DNA from: Microbacteriaceae bacterium UBA1487
GTDB lineage: Bacteria > Actinomycetota > Actinomycetes > Actinomycetales > Microbacteriaceae
Direction: 5' to 3'
Length of the DNA: 32,501 nucleotides
Assembly (NCBI GenBank): GCA_002325245.1
Contig: DCRR01000020.1
Coordinates: 87,032 to 119,532, forward strand
Shown: piece by piece, positions 25,535 to 32,488 of the stretch
Position numbering within the stretch: position 1 is the stretch's first letter
Layout of the letters: each line of letters opens with the position of its first letter
Made by a program: the position numbers and the translations under genes
The notes under the pieces: model-generated
The model's database searches: none
What the model was told of the DNA's origin: nothing
What the model saw: the letters and a program-made list of their open reading frames with translations, nothing else

Positions 25535-26023
25535 TCAGCGCATGTTGACGAACTGCAGGGCGACGTCGAGATCTTTGCCCTTGAGCAGGGCGATGACCGC
25601 CTGCAGGTCGTCGCGGCTCTTGGACTGCACCCGCAGCTCGTCGCCCTGGATCTGGCTCTTCACCGACTTGGGGCCCTCGTCGCGGATGATCTTGGAGATC
25701 TTCTTCGCGTCCTCGCTTGAGATCCCCTCCTTCATCTTCGCCTCGATGCGGTATTCCTTGCCGCTGGCGAACGGCTCGCCCGCGTCGAGGGCGCGCAGCG
25801 AGATGCCGCGCTTGATGAGCTTCTGCTCGAAGACGTCGAGCACGGCCTTGACGCGCTCCTCGGAGTTCGCCTTCATCAGGATCTTCTCGCCGCTGAACTC
25901 GAGCGAGGCGCCGACATTCTTGAAGTCGTAGCGCTGCGCGATCTCCTTCTGCGCCTGACTGAGGGCGTTCTGCGTCTCCATCGTGTCGACCTTGCTGACG
26001 ATGTCGAATGAGGAATCTGCCAT
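25535..26023 (-). CDS. YajQ family cyclic-di-GMP-binding/nucleotide-binding protein
   Basis: A 162-residue protein of the YajQ family: two ferredoxin-like domains with family markers MADSSFDIVSKVD at the start, ALSQAQKEIAQRYDFK, FSGEKILMKANSEE, IIRDEGPKSVKSQIQGDELRVQSKSRDDLQAVI and an end LDVALQFVNMR. Some members bind c-di-GMP and act as regulators or RNA binders; the role here is not known. The ATG at 26023 is six bases after a -10-like TAGCAT. It is divergent from the transglycosylase gene. Confidence 0.93.
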   Translation of the reverse strand: MADSSFDIVSKVDTMETQNALSQAQKEIAQRYDFKNVGASLEFSGEKILMKANSEERVKAVLDVFEQKLIKRGISLRALDAGEPFASGKEYRIEAKMKEGISSEDAKKISKIIRDEGPKSVKSQIQGDELRVQSKSRDDLQAVIALLKGKDLDVALQFVNMR

Positions 26024-26029
26024 GTCCCC

Positions 26030-26039
26030 ATGCTAGAAC
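26030..26039. promoter_or_regulatory. Overlapping divergent -10 boxes sharing a CTAG core
   Basis: In the 22 bases between the yajQ and transglycosylase start codons, TAGCAT (complement of 26030-26035) lies six bases before yajQ. TAGAAC (26034-26039) lies six bases before the transglycosylase ATG. The two hexamers share the TA at 26034-26035, inside a CTAG palindrome. Confidence 0.55.
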
Positions 26040-26045
26040 GAGCGG

Positions 26046-26786
26046 ATGCGTGAATCGGGGAGGCTGCTGGTCGTCGGGCTGATCGGGGCGGTGCTCCTCA
26101 GTGGCTGCACGAGCGTCGAGAGCGCACTCGAGGAGGCGACGGCCGAGCCCGCACCGAGCTGGGTTCCGCCGGTGGAGGCGCCGCGGGCAGCGAGCGAACG
26201 AGGGCCCGGCATCGCGGGCCGCGTGGACGCCGACTGGCTCGCCGAGGTGAGCGAGGCGACCGGCATCCCCGAGCGGCCGCTCGCCGCCTACGCCGGGGTG
26301 ACGCTCTGGAAGAACTCGACGATGCCCGAGTGCGTCTTCTCGTGGACGACGATCGCGGCGATCGCGGCGGTGGAGAGCGACCACGGCCGGCACGCGGGCT
26401 CGAGCGTCGACGCCGAGGGGCAGGTGACTCCGCCGATCATCGGGATCGCCCTCGAGGGCGGCGACACCGACCTCATCTCCGACAGCGACGGCGGAGAGCT
26501 TGACGGCGATGCCGAGTTCGATCGCGCCGTCGGGCCGTTCCAGCTGATTCCGCAGACCTGGCGCAACTGGCATGTGGATGCCAACGGCGACGGCGTGGAG
26601 GATCCGCAGAACATCGACGACGCGGCGATGGCGGCGGTGAACTACCTCTGCCGGGCGAGCGCCCCGCAGGACACCGAGGCCGGTTGGCGGGCCGCGATCA
26701 CCGCCTACAACTCGGCCCCGAGCTACATTGACGCCGTCGCGCGGATCGCCGCCAGCTACGCCGCCGCGGCCTCCGGCGAGGACTGA
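26046..26786 (+). CDS. Lipoprotein lytic transglycosylase
   Basis: A 246-residue secreted cell-wall enzyme. The lipobox LLSGC places the lipidated Cys at 21. After a Pro/Glu/Ala linker comes a SLT-type lysozyme-like domain with the likely catalytic Glu110 (AIAAVESDHGRHAG), then AVGPFQLIPQTWRNW, and the C-terminal AMAAVNYLC and YNSAPSYID segments. It cleaves peptidoglycan strands at the outer face of the membrane. It is the last chromosomal gene before tRNA-Tyr. Confidence 0.9.
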   Translation: MRESGRLLVVGLIGAVLLSGCTSVESALEEATAEPAPSWVPPVEAPRAASERGPGIAGRVDADWLAEVSEATGIPERPLAAYAGVTLWKNSTMPECVFSWTTIAAIAAVESDHGRHAGSSVDAEGQVTPPIIGIALEGGDTDLISDSDGGELDGDAEFDRAVGPFQLIPQTWRNWHVDANGDGVEDPQNIDDAAMAAVNYLCRASAPQDTEAGWRAAITAYNSAPSYIDAVARIAASYAAAASGED

Positions 26787-26825
26787 ACGCGGCGCGGTCG
26801 AAGAAGGCTCCCGGACCTTGTATCC

Positions 26826-26854
26826 TTGACAGGCGCGTTCGGTCGGTGAATACA
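26826..26854 (+). promoter_or_regulatory. tRNA-Tyr promoter
   Basis: A perfect -35, TTGACA, at 26826-26831. With a 17-base spacer the -10 would be AATACA at 26849-26854; GAATAC with a 16-base spacer is an alternative. Transcription would start about 10 bases before the tRNA. This is the only consensus -35 in the chromosomal part. Confidence 0.6.
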
Positions 26855-26871
26855 TCGGAAGGGCGCAGCCC

Positions 26872-26956
26872 GGCGAGTTACCCAAGCGGCCAAAGGGATC
26901 TGACTGTAAATCAGACTGCTCTGCATTCGGGGGTTCGAATCCCTCACTCGCCACCA
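26872..26956 (+). tRNA. tRNA-Tyr (anticodon GTA), CCA encoded
   Basis: The acceptor stem GGCGAGT (26872-26878) pairs with ACTCGCC (26946-26952), with discriminator A at 26953 and an encoded CCA at 26954-26956. The anticodon stem TCTGA/TCAGA surrounds CTGTAAA with anticodon GTA at 26906-26908. A long variable arm is present, as expected for a class II tRNA-Tyr. The T-arm GGGGGTTCGAATCCCT is intact. It is also the likely attachment site of the following mobile element. Confidence 0.97.
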
Positions 26957-26958
26957 CG

Positions 26959-26994
26959 GAAACCCCCGGAATCTCAATGATCTTCGGGGGTTTC
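26959..26994. terminator. Hairpin terminator between tRNA-Tyr and integrase
   Basis: GAAACCCCCG (26959-26968) pairs perfectly with CGGGGGTTTC (26985-26994) over a 16-base loop. No long T tract follows, so efficiency is uncertain. It can serve tRNA-Tyr and the convergent integrase gene. Confidence 0.6.
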
Positions 26995-27002
26995 GGCGTC
27001 TC

Positions 27003-28124
27003 TCAGGCCCGCTTCCCCCACAGATCCCCCACAATCGTGCGAGATCGTGCCTCATCGAGCCGCTCCGAAACGGCGTCGAGATCGTCCTCGAAGAGGTCGG
27101 CGTACACGTCGAGGGTCATCGCCGCCGAGGCATGGCCGAGCATCCTCTGGACGGCCTTCGGAGTCGCCCCGGCCGAGATCGCGAGGCTCGCGGCCGTGTG
27201 CCGGAGATCGTGCGGCGTGATGTCGGGGAAGTCGCGGTCCACGGCGCGAGCGCCTTCGATCGCGCGGCGGAACCAGCCGTGATTCGTGTTCGGCTTCGGG
27301 AGGTAGGCGATGCCGTCTCCGAAGAGGAGCTGCTCCCGGGACTTCCCCTGGCACGCCTCCGAGAGCGGCTCCGCGAGGAACTTGGGGAACGGCACGGAGC
27401 GGCGCTCGTGCGTCTTCGGGGTGCCGACGTGGAACACGCTGCCGACCGTGACGGCGTTCTCCTCGATGAGAAGCCGGCGCCGTAGCGCGTCGAAGGACGA
27501 GACGCGGAGCGCGATTGCTTCGCCCCATCGGAGGCCGGTGTACGCGAGCGCGAGGACGAGGGTCGCGCGGTCGCCGCTGTGGCCCGCGAGCAGCTCCACC
27601 TGGGCGGCGGTGAGGTACGCACGGCGCTTCGGCGTCTTCCGAGGCAGCTTGACGCCGCGAGCGGGGTTCGTCGTGATGCGGCGGTCCTTCACCGCGGCGT
27701 CAAGGATCGCGGCGAGCACGCCGAAGGCGCGGATCGTGACGGTCGCGGACTTCGGACGCTCGCCGGTCGAGAACGATGCGACCCAGGCGGCGACCTCGCT
27801 GTGTCGGATCTCGCCTACCCGGCGATGCCCCCACACGGGCGCGACGTGGACGCGCCAGGCCGTCTCCTGCGCGCGCATGGTGGACGGCTTGAGGTGCTGC
27901 TGTGCGGCGAGCCAGGAGGCGCCGAGGTCGGCTACGAGCGCCTTCGAGTCGCGGGGGTCTACGTAGTCACCCCGGGCGCTCGCGACGGTCACACCGGCGA
28001 GATACTCCTCCGCGTCGCGCTTCGTGGTGAAGCCGCCCTTCTCACGGGAGCGGCGGTCGGGGTCGCGGTAGCGCACTCGGTACCGGCGCCCGCCGGAGGT
28101 CGCGTAGGACTCGACGGATCCCAC
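27003..28124 (-). CDS. int: Tyrosine-family site-specific integrase
   Basis: A 373-residue phage integrase. An N-terminal arm-binding part (residues 1-60, YRVRYRDPDRRSREKGGF) and an SAM-like core-binding domain (65-150) are followed by the catalytic domain. Catalytic residues are R199 (YTGLRWGE), K237 (TPKTHERR), H305 and R308 (HDLRH), H331 (LGHASAAMT) and nucleophile Y341 (LDVYADLFEDD). It should integrate and excise the element at tRNA-Tyr. The GTG start overlaps the regulator stop (TAGTG), so both are expressed together. Confidence 0.95.
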   Translation of the reverse strand: MGSVESYATSGGRRYRVRYRDPDRRSREKGGFTTKRDAEEYLAGVTVASARGDYVDPRDSKALVADLGASWLAAQQHLKPSTMRAQETAWRVHVAPVWGHRRVGEIRHSEVAAWVASFSTGERPKSATVTIRAFGVLAAILDAAVKDRRITTNPARGVKLPRKTPKRRAYLTAAQVELLAGHSGDRATLVLALAYTGLRWGEAIALRVSSFDALRRRLLIEENAVTVGSVFHVGTPKTHERRSVPFPKFLAEPLSEACQGKSREQLLFGDGIAYLPKPNTNHGWFRRAIEGARAVDRDFPDITPHDLRHTAASLAISAGATPKAVQRMLGHASAAMTLDVYADLFEDDLDAVSERLDEARSRTIVGDLWGKRA

Positions 28125-28681
28125 TACTCCGCCTCGAGCGGTCCGACGCCGAGCGTCTCGAGGAACTCACGCTTGCCCTCGAGATCCTCGCTCCAACTCA
28201 TGACGTCACGTGCGAGCGCGTTCCACTCGGCGTCCGAATGCGCGGCCGACTCGTCGTCCCAAGCGCGACTCCGGGATTGAGCCTTTCGGAGCTGCTGGAG
28301 CGACCGGTAGTAACCCCTGACGCCCATCAAGATCGCGCGGGCGTTCTTCCCGGCCGGTGTCTGGTGCCCCTCGCTCGACGTGCCGCTGATCCAGTCCAGG
28401 GTGTCGATTGCGCGCCGGTCGTCGTTCGGGCGGACGGTGACCAGCGCCTCCGGCTCCTCGAGGGGCAGGAGAAGCGCTACCGGTGGGACTCCGAGAGCCG
28501 CGGCCAGGGCGAGGAGTTGGACCACGCTCACGTCCGCCTTGCGCCCCGACTCGATATTGGCGATCACGGCCCGCGAGACGGCGCCGCTCGTCGCGTCTGC
28601 CAGGTCGTCGGTGCTCACGCCGTTCATCCGGCGATAGTGCGCGATGCGGATCCCGATTGAGCGCGTATCGATCTCTGCCAT
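28124..28681 (-). CDS. XRE-family transcriptional regulator (element repressor)
   Basis: A 185-residue protein with an N-terminal HTH of the XRE type (residues 9-70: IRIAHYRRMNGVSTDDLADAT...SRAVIANIESGRKADVSVVQLLALAAALGVPP) and a helical C-terminal region (about 100-185) without recognised family. It is the likely phage-type repressor of the element, co-transcribed with the integrase. TAGCGT lies six bases before the ATG (minus strand), predicting a leaderless mRNA. The region upstream holds inverted repeats that could be its operators. Confidence 0.87.
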   Translation of the reverse strand: MAEIDTRSIGIRIAHYRRMNGVSTDDLADATSGAVSRAVIANIESGRKADVSVVQLLALAAALGVPPVALLLPLEEPEALVTVRPNDDRRAIDTLDWISGTSSEGHQTPAGKNARAILMGVRGYYRSLQQLRKAQSRSRAWDDESAAHSDAEWNALARDVMSWSEDLEGKREFLETLGVGPLEAE

Positions 28682-28687
28682 ATCGAC

Positions 28688-28771
28688 ACGCTACAGCATG
28701 AATCGTCGTCAAAACGGCTGAGATGTGATTCACTGTGTCGAAATGACATCGCAACAGGCGATTTCATGCTG
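28688..28771. promoter_or_regulatory. Control region between the regulator and Xis-like genes
   Basis: CAGCATGAATCG (28694-28705) and CGATTTCATGCTG (28759-28771) are near-perfect inverted copies differing by one base. A third TGATTCA half-site lies near 28726-28732. The regulator -10 TAGCGT (complement of 28688-28693) abuts the first copy, so binding there would block the repressor promoter. The geometry is like that of cI/cro-type operators. Confidence 0.5.
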
Positions 28772-28793
28772 AATCGACCGAAGGAGTCTAGCG

Positions 28794-28985
28794 ATGGGCC
28801 GTTCACGGGATCTCACCATCGATGAGGTGTGCGAGCGACTACACATCTCCCGGAATCACTGGAATCAGCTCGTGTATCGCCGCGAGGCGCCGCCGCGGAT
28901 CAAGGTGAGTCCGCGGAAGTACCTCGTCAACGAGGCGGCGCTCGAGGATTGGCTCGCGTCTCGGCAGGAAGTGGTCGCGTCGTGA
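28794..28985 (+). CDS. Excisionase/AlpA-like small HTH protein
   Basis: A 63-residue protein with an excisionase-type HTH: LTIDEVCERLHISRNHWNQLVYRREAPPRIKVSPRKYLVNEAALEDWLASR. This form is typical of Xis and AlpA factors that direct excision or activate integrase in prophages and satellites. AAGGAG lies nine bases before the ATG. It is the first gene of the rightward unit, opposite the XRE repressor, which suggests it is repressed in the integrated state. Confidence 0.85.
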   Translation: MGRSRDLTIDEVCERLHISRNHWNQLVYRREAPPRIKVSPRKYLVNEAALEDWLASRQEVVAS

Positions 28986-29089
28986 GCGCGATCGAGGCGC
29001 GCTGTGAGGAGCACGTGGGGGAGACGTTCCCGCCGCGGTGCTCGGGGTGCGATGACGCTGCCCGTGAAGCGGCGGAGGGGGAGACGTGA
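28982..29089 (+). CDS. Small Cys-containing phage protein
   Basis: A 35-residue peptide (MSAIEARCEEHVGETFPPRCSGCDDAAREAAEGET), with the GTG start overlapping the previous stop in GTGA and its stop overlapping the next start. Three cysteines (C-E-E-H and C-S-G-C) could form a zinc-binding knuckle. Tiny proteins with this composition are common beside replication genes of actinobacterial phages, but no function is known. Confidence 0.6.
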   Translation: MSAIEARCEEHVGETFPPRCSGCDDAAREAAEGET

Positions 29090-29778
29090 GCATTCGAAGG
29101 TCGGCGTTCGCGTTCGAGCGCGACTTCACGCGCATCCCGAACGAGTGGGTCCGCGACAGGCGGCTCAGCCGGCGCGCTCGTGGTCTGCTCGCGGAGCTGA
29201 TGAGCCACGCGCCGGGATGGCGGATCACGGTCGCGAGCCTGGTCGAGAACGGGCCGGAGGGCCGGGACGCTATTCGTTCCGCGCTCGCTGAGTTGCGCGA
29301 GTGCGGATACCTCACGCTCATGGTGAGGCAGGCGGCCGGTGGGCGGCTCGATGGCCAGGACTACGTGCTGACGGACCCGACCGCCCTCCGGGAAAGCCGT
29401 CGTGCGGATGGCCCGCAGGACGGCTCCTCGCCCCCGAAGAAGAACAAGATCAAGAAGACCAGTCCAGGAGAAGACCAGGAAAGCGCGACGAGCGTCGCAC
29501 CCTTCGCTAGTTCGAAGCAAAGGACGTTCCTCCGGGACTGCCGTCTCCTGCTCGGGAGCGCCGTCGCGGTGTCCGACCTCGCAAGGCTGACGAGCGATGA
29601 AGCCGCCGCGGAGATTCGCGGGCTTTGGTCGCAGGTCGAAGGACTCCCGGACTCGATGCTCGAGGACGCGCGCGAACAGTTCGCGGCGGATCTCTCACCC
29701 CGCGCGCTCGCGTTCATCGACGCGCGACTTCACGCCGGCCGAGACGCGGGCGGCGCATGGCTCAAGGAGGTGTCCTGA
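29086..29778 (+). CDS. Replication-type winged-helix protein
   Basis: A 230-residue protein with an N-terminal winged-helix domain (about 8-100). The pattern FTRIPNEWVRDRRLSRRARGLLAEL, GWRITVASL, EGRDAIRSALAELRECGYL and a beta-wing GGRLDGQDYVL is typical of phage replisome-organiser proteins. A Lys/Ser-rich linker (about 110-140) and a helical C-terminal domain ending GGAWLKEVS follow. It is probably the replication initiator of the element, but no iterons or helicase gene are visible here. GTG start overlapping the preceding stop. Confidence 0.75.
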   Translation: MSIRRSAFAFERDFTRIPNEWVRDRRLSRRARGLLAELMSHAPGWRITVASLVENGPEGRDAIRSALAELRECGYLTLMVRQAAGGRLDGQDYVLTDPTALRESRRADGPQDGSSPPKKNKIKKTSPGEDQESATSVAPFASSKQRTFLRDCRLLLGSAVAVSDLARLTSDEAAAEIRGLWSQVEGLPDSMLEDAREQFAADLSPRALAFIDARLHAGRDAGGAWLKEVS

Positions 29779-29779
29779 G

Positions 29780-30064
29780 ATGGCTGAGGACTATGGCATC
29801 CGCGCGGTCGATCGTGCGCGCGCGGGGCAGATGGTGCAGGCGCAGCTCGCAGGCGACGAGGAGATGTTCGCGAGCGCCGTGAACGAGGCGTTCGCGGATG
29901 AGCACGTGATGGGCGCGATCGAGCTGGGCGGCGTGGTGAACGTCCTCCGGGCGCTCACGGAGGATCTCGCGGGCGTGTTCCGGCACGTGCACGGCGACCA
30001 GGCGGAGGCGCGCCTCCTCCCGGCGATCGCGCACTGGGTGGCGGAGTCGGAGGCGGGATCATGA
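29780..30064 (+). CDS. Small acidic phage protein, function unknown
   Basis: A 94-residue acidic, helical protein (MAEDYGIRAVDRARAGQMVQAQL...WVAESEAGS). The ATG has AAGGAGG at 29764-29770, the strongest ribosome binding site in the element. It overlaps the next gene in ATGA. No family is recognised; the position among replication genes suggests an accessory role. Confidence 0.65.
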   Translation: MAEDYGIRAVDRARAGQMVQAQLAGDEEMFASAVNEAFADEHVMGAIELGGVVNVLRALTEDLAGVFRHVHGDQAEARLLPAIAHWVAESEAGS

Positions 30065-30705
30065 GCGCGCCGAGCTGGGTCATGAGGGGCCGGCGCTCGC
30101 CGTTCGCGGTGACGGTGCTCGAGCGCGAGGGGACGTTCGTGGACGAGGTGCGTCGTGCTCGCCTCGAGGCGGTCGCGGCGTGGCTGGAGGCGCATCCGCA
30201 CGTGCGCTGGTCGGTTGCGGAGTTCGAGGCGGCGGTCGTGGAACTCGGGGACGACGGCGCCGCGCGGGAGGCGCTCGAGCATCCGGCGGGACGGGGTGTC
30301 ATCTCGGATCGTCGGGGGGTCGAGGTAGAATCAGAGTCACAACCGAACAGGTCCGGCCGTCGAGTACCTCCGGACGGACCACCTCAGAATCCGCTCTCCC
30401 GTCGAGTACCTCCGGGGGAGCATCCCGCGGCGAACGTGCGTCGAGAACCTCCGCACGAGCCCATCGCCGCATCCCCCCCGAATCCGGGAGATGGAGTCAT
30501 GACGACGTTGAAGGACTTCGAGAACGCCCTCGAGGCGCGGACGAAGCTGCACGAGCGGATGGGCGCGGGCGACTCGCGCGAGGACAAGCGCCTCGAGCGG
30601 CTCATTCGCCACCACACCGCGACGATCGACGCGCACCTGGCCTCCATCCCCGGCCCCCCAAGTGACGAAGGTCGGCACTTCGACTTTCGCGGAATGGAGA
30701 TGTGA
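30061..30705 (+). CDS. Hypothetical phage protein with a repeat linker, or two fused units
   Basis: One 214-residue open frame. The first part (1-95) is charged and helical. The middle (about 95-145) is Pro/Arg-rich with three repeats of RRVPP/RREPP. The last 68 residues (MTTLKDFENALEARTKLHERMG...) form a helical unit with its own ATG at 30499 and GGAGATGGAG before it. This C-terminal part may therefore be made separately. Function unknown. It ends four bases inside the alternative start of the capsid gene. Confidence 0.6.
   Translation: MSAPSWVMRGRRSPFAVTVLEREGTFVDEVRRARLEAVAAWLEAHPHVRWSVAEFEAAVVELGDDGAAREALEHPAGRGVISDRRGVEVESESQPNRSGRRVPPDGPPQNPLSRRVPPGEHPAANVRREPPHEPIAASPPNPGDGVMTTLKDFENALEARTKLHERMGAGDSREDKRLERLIRHHTATIDAHLASIPGPPSDEGRHFDFRGMEM
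30357..30453 (+). repeat. Three direct repeats, CCGTCGAGTACCTCCGG-like
   Basis: Copies lie at 30357-30373 and 30399-30415 (identical over 17 bases) and at 30438-30453 (with changes). Spacing is 42 and 39 bases, so the frame is kept and the peptide RR-V/E-PP repeats. A TAGAAT -10-like box at 30326-30331 lies just before them. Confidence 0.6.
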
Positions 30706-30707
30706 CC

Positions 30708-31967
30708 ATGCCCACCACCACTCTCGAGCTGCGCGACCGGATGTCGCGTGCGCTAGACCAGATGAAGGCGCTCGCCGCGAGCGTGCCGGCCGGCGCTGAC
30801 CTCACCGCCGAGCAGGTCGAGGCGGTCGATCGCCACCAGCGCGAGTACGACGACGCGAAGCGACTCTTCGAGGCGTCGAAGGCGTCCGACGAGATCAAGG
30901 CGAACCTCGCCGCGATCGGCCTGCGGATTCCGGACGGCACGGACCCGGCGGAGAAGTCCGCGATCGTGGAGCGGGCCGAAGGCGCGAACTACAAGACGCG
31001 TGCCGCCGCATCGTGGGCGCTCGGCGCTGCGACCCGGATCCGGGAGTCCCTCGACGTGGCGGGGACGAAGGCGCTCATCGCGCCCGTCGCGGTCCCAGAC
31101 CCTGTGGCCGGCCCGGTGCCGCTCGCCGCGGAGCGGAACTCGCTGCTGCCTCTCGTGCCGACCCGGGCGATGTCCGGCCGCAACCTCGAGGACGGCAGCG
31201 CCGCGGGGAACGTCTTCGGCTACGTGCGGCAGACGACCCGCACGAACAACGCCGACGCCGTGCCCGACTCCGCGCTGAAGCCCACGAGCGTCTACGAGTG
31301 GACGGATGTCGTGGACCGCGCCCGCGTGATCGCGCACCTCTCGGAGGCGTTCCCGAAGCGCATCCTGGACGACCACCAGGCGCTCATCCGCGTCCTCCAG
31401 CAGGATCTCGCCACCGGAATCCTCGACGCGATCGAGGACCAGATCGTGAACGGCACCGGCACGATCGCCGCCGCCGCGGACGGCACGCCGACCGTCGCGG
31501 AGGAGCAGCTCCCCGGTGTGCTCGGCACCTCCGGCGTCCGCACCCAGGCGTGGGACACGGACCTCCTGGCGACGCTCGCCGCGGCGTGGGACGCGCTCGA
31601 GGTCGTCAACGAGCAGCCGAACGCGTGGATCATGAACACGTCCGACTATCGGCGCCTGAAGTCCATGCGCGAGTCCGGCACGACCGGGCCGCTCATGTTC
31701 AAGTCGGGCCGCTCGAGCATCGAGCAGATCCTGGGTGAGGTGCCGGTCATCACGACCCCCGTCATCCCGGCCGGCACGGCGCTCCTGGGCGACTGGCGTC
31801 AGACGCTCCTCGTGGTCCGTGAGGAGACGACGATCGCCCGCAACGAGGGCGACGACTCGCTGTTCAACTACAACCTCGTACGGTTCCGTGCGGAGACGCG
31901 GGTCGGTTTCGCCGTCCTCCGTCCCGGCGCGTTCGTCGTCGTGGACGTGGAAGAGCCGGAGGAGTAA
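30708..31967 (+). CDS. HK97-type phage major capsid protein
   Basis: A 419-residue capsid protein. Residues 1-75 form a helical, coiled-coil delta-type scaffold region (LELRDRMSRALDQMKALAAS). The HK97 fold follows, with VPTRAMSGRNLEDGSAAGNVFGYVRQT, IAHLSEAFPKRILDDHQALIRVLQQDLATGILDAIEDQIVNGTG, WIMNTSDYRRLKSMRES and the final FNYNLVRFRAETRVGFAVLRPGAFVVV. There is no separate portal or protease before it. The ATG at 30708 has GGAG eight bases upstream and is preferred to GTG 30702. In a normal prophage the capsid follows terminase, portal and protease; here it comes first. Confidence 0.93.
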   Translation: MPTTTLELRDRMSRALDQMKALAASVPAGADLTAEQVEAVDRHQREYDDAKRLFEASKASDEIKANLAAIGLRIPDGTDPAEKSAIVERAEGANYKTRAAASWALGAATRIRESLDVAGTKALIAPVAVPDPVAGPVPLAAERNSLLPLVPTRAMSGRNLEDGSAAGNVFGYVRQTTRTNNADAVPDSALKPTSVYEWTDVVDRARVIAHLSEAFPKRILDDHQALIRVLQQDLATGILDAIEDQIVNGTGTIAAAADGTPTVAEEQLPGVLGTSGVRTQAWDTDLLATLAAAWDALEVVNEQPNAWIMNTSDYRRLKSMRESGTTGPLMFKSGRSSIEQILGEVPVITTPVIPAGTALLGDWRQTLLVVREETTIARNEGDDSLFNYNLVRFRAETRVGFAVLRPGAFVVVDVEEPEE

Positions 31968-32296
31968 AGCGGCCCGCGAGCTGAGCGCACGGGCGCGAGT
32001 AGGGCAACGCTCGCACGCCGTCCCGTCCCCGACGTTCTCTGTCCCTCTCTGGCGTCGGGGCCGGGCGGCACATTCAACGGCAGCACAACACGACGAGTGG
32101 TCCACGGCCGCGCGCGACGCGTAGCGCCGACCGGCGAAGACGACGGGTCGCGAGACCTGGCGCGACACCTCACGGAGAGGTAGGGCGGTGAAATCGCTGG
32201 CACCCGGTCCACGAAGCCGCGCGCCGGTGGCATTGCTCGTGTGGATCGGAAATTAGCGGTTTTGGTCACCCGGGAGCCGGGGGAGAGGCAGAGGTC
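31968..32296. other. 329-base gap without a supported gene, between capsid and terminase
   Basis: No open frame here has family resemblance or a convincing start. A 22-codon frame at 32188-32256 has a purine-rich stretch before its GTG but no other support. The region holds one strong hairpin (32022-32065). A packaging (cos or pac) site is commonly located just upstream of small terminase genes, so this is the natural place to look for it. Confidence 0.5.
32022..32065 (+). terminator. Strong hairpin after the capsid gene
   Basis: CCCGTCCCCGACG (32022-32034) pairs with CGTCGGGGCCGGG (32053-32065) at 12 of 13 positions, over an 18-base pyrimidine-rich loop. There is no T tract after it. It could stop or weaken transcription into the terminase gene, or be part of a packaging site. 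Confidence 0.5.
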
Positions 32297-32488
32297 ATGG
32301 GCGAGCGAAAGACGCCGCGGAGAAACGCTCCGGGGCAGGGTCGGCCGAAGAAGCCGACTCAGTTGCGGGTGCTCGAGGGCGGTCGCGCGGTGCGGTCGTC
32401 GGAGCCGGTGCCGGACGAGCGCCGCGTGGTGATGCCGACCGGGATGAGCGCGGAGGCGCAGCGGATCTGGAAGCGGCTCGCGGGGTGA
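32297..32488 (+). CDS. Phage terminase small subunit, P27 family (N-terminal part, broken or cut off)
   Basis: The 63 residues match the P27 family start: GRPKKPTQLRVLEGGRAVRSSEP, then ERRVVMPTGMSAEAQRIWKRLAG. Full proteins are about 150 residues and continue with a segment of the type E-L-x-x-x-G-L-L. Here a TGA follows the GGGG run at 32482-32485. If one G were missing the frame would continue GESHSV, which fits the family better. So this is a frameshift, a sequencing error or a truncated gene; 13 bases later the window ends. ATG has GAGG upstream. Confidence 0.75.
   Translation: MGERKTPRRNAPGQGRPKKPTQLRVLEGGRAVRSSEPVPDERRVVMPTGMSAEAQRIWKRLAG

Noticed and set aside
30357..30453. CRISPR-like spacing of three direct repeats
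   Set aside because: Only three copies, short unit, spacing in multiples of three inside an open frame, no cas genes.
32188..32256. A 22-codon frame with a purine-rich stretch upstream
   Set aside because: Too short, with no family pattern; the purine-rich stretch is not unusual for this region.
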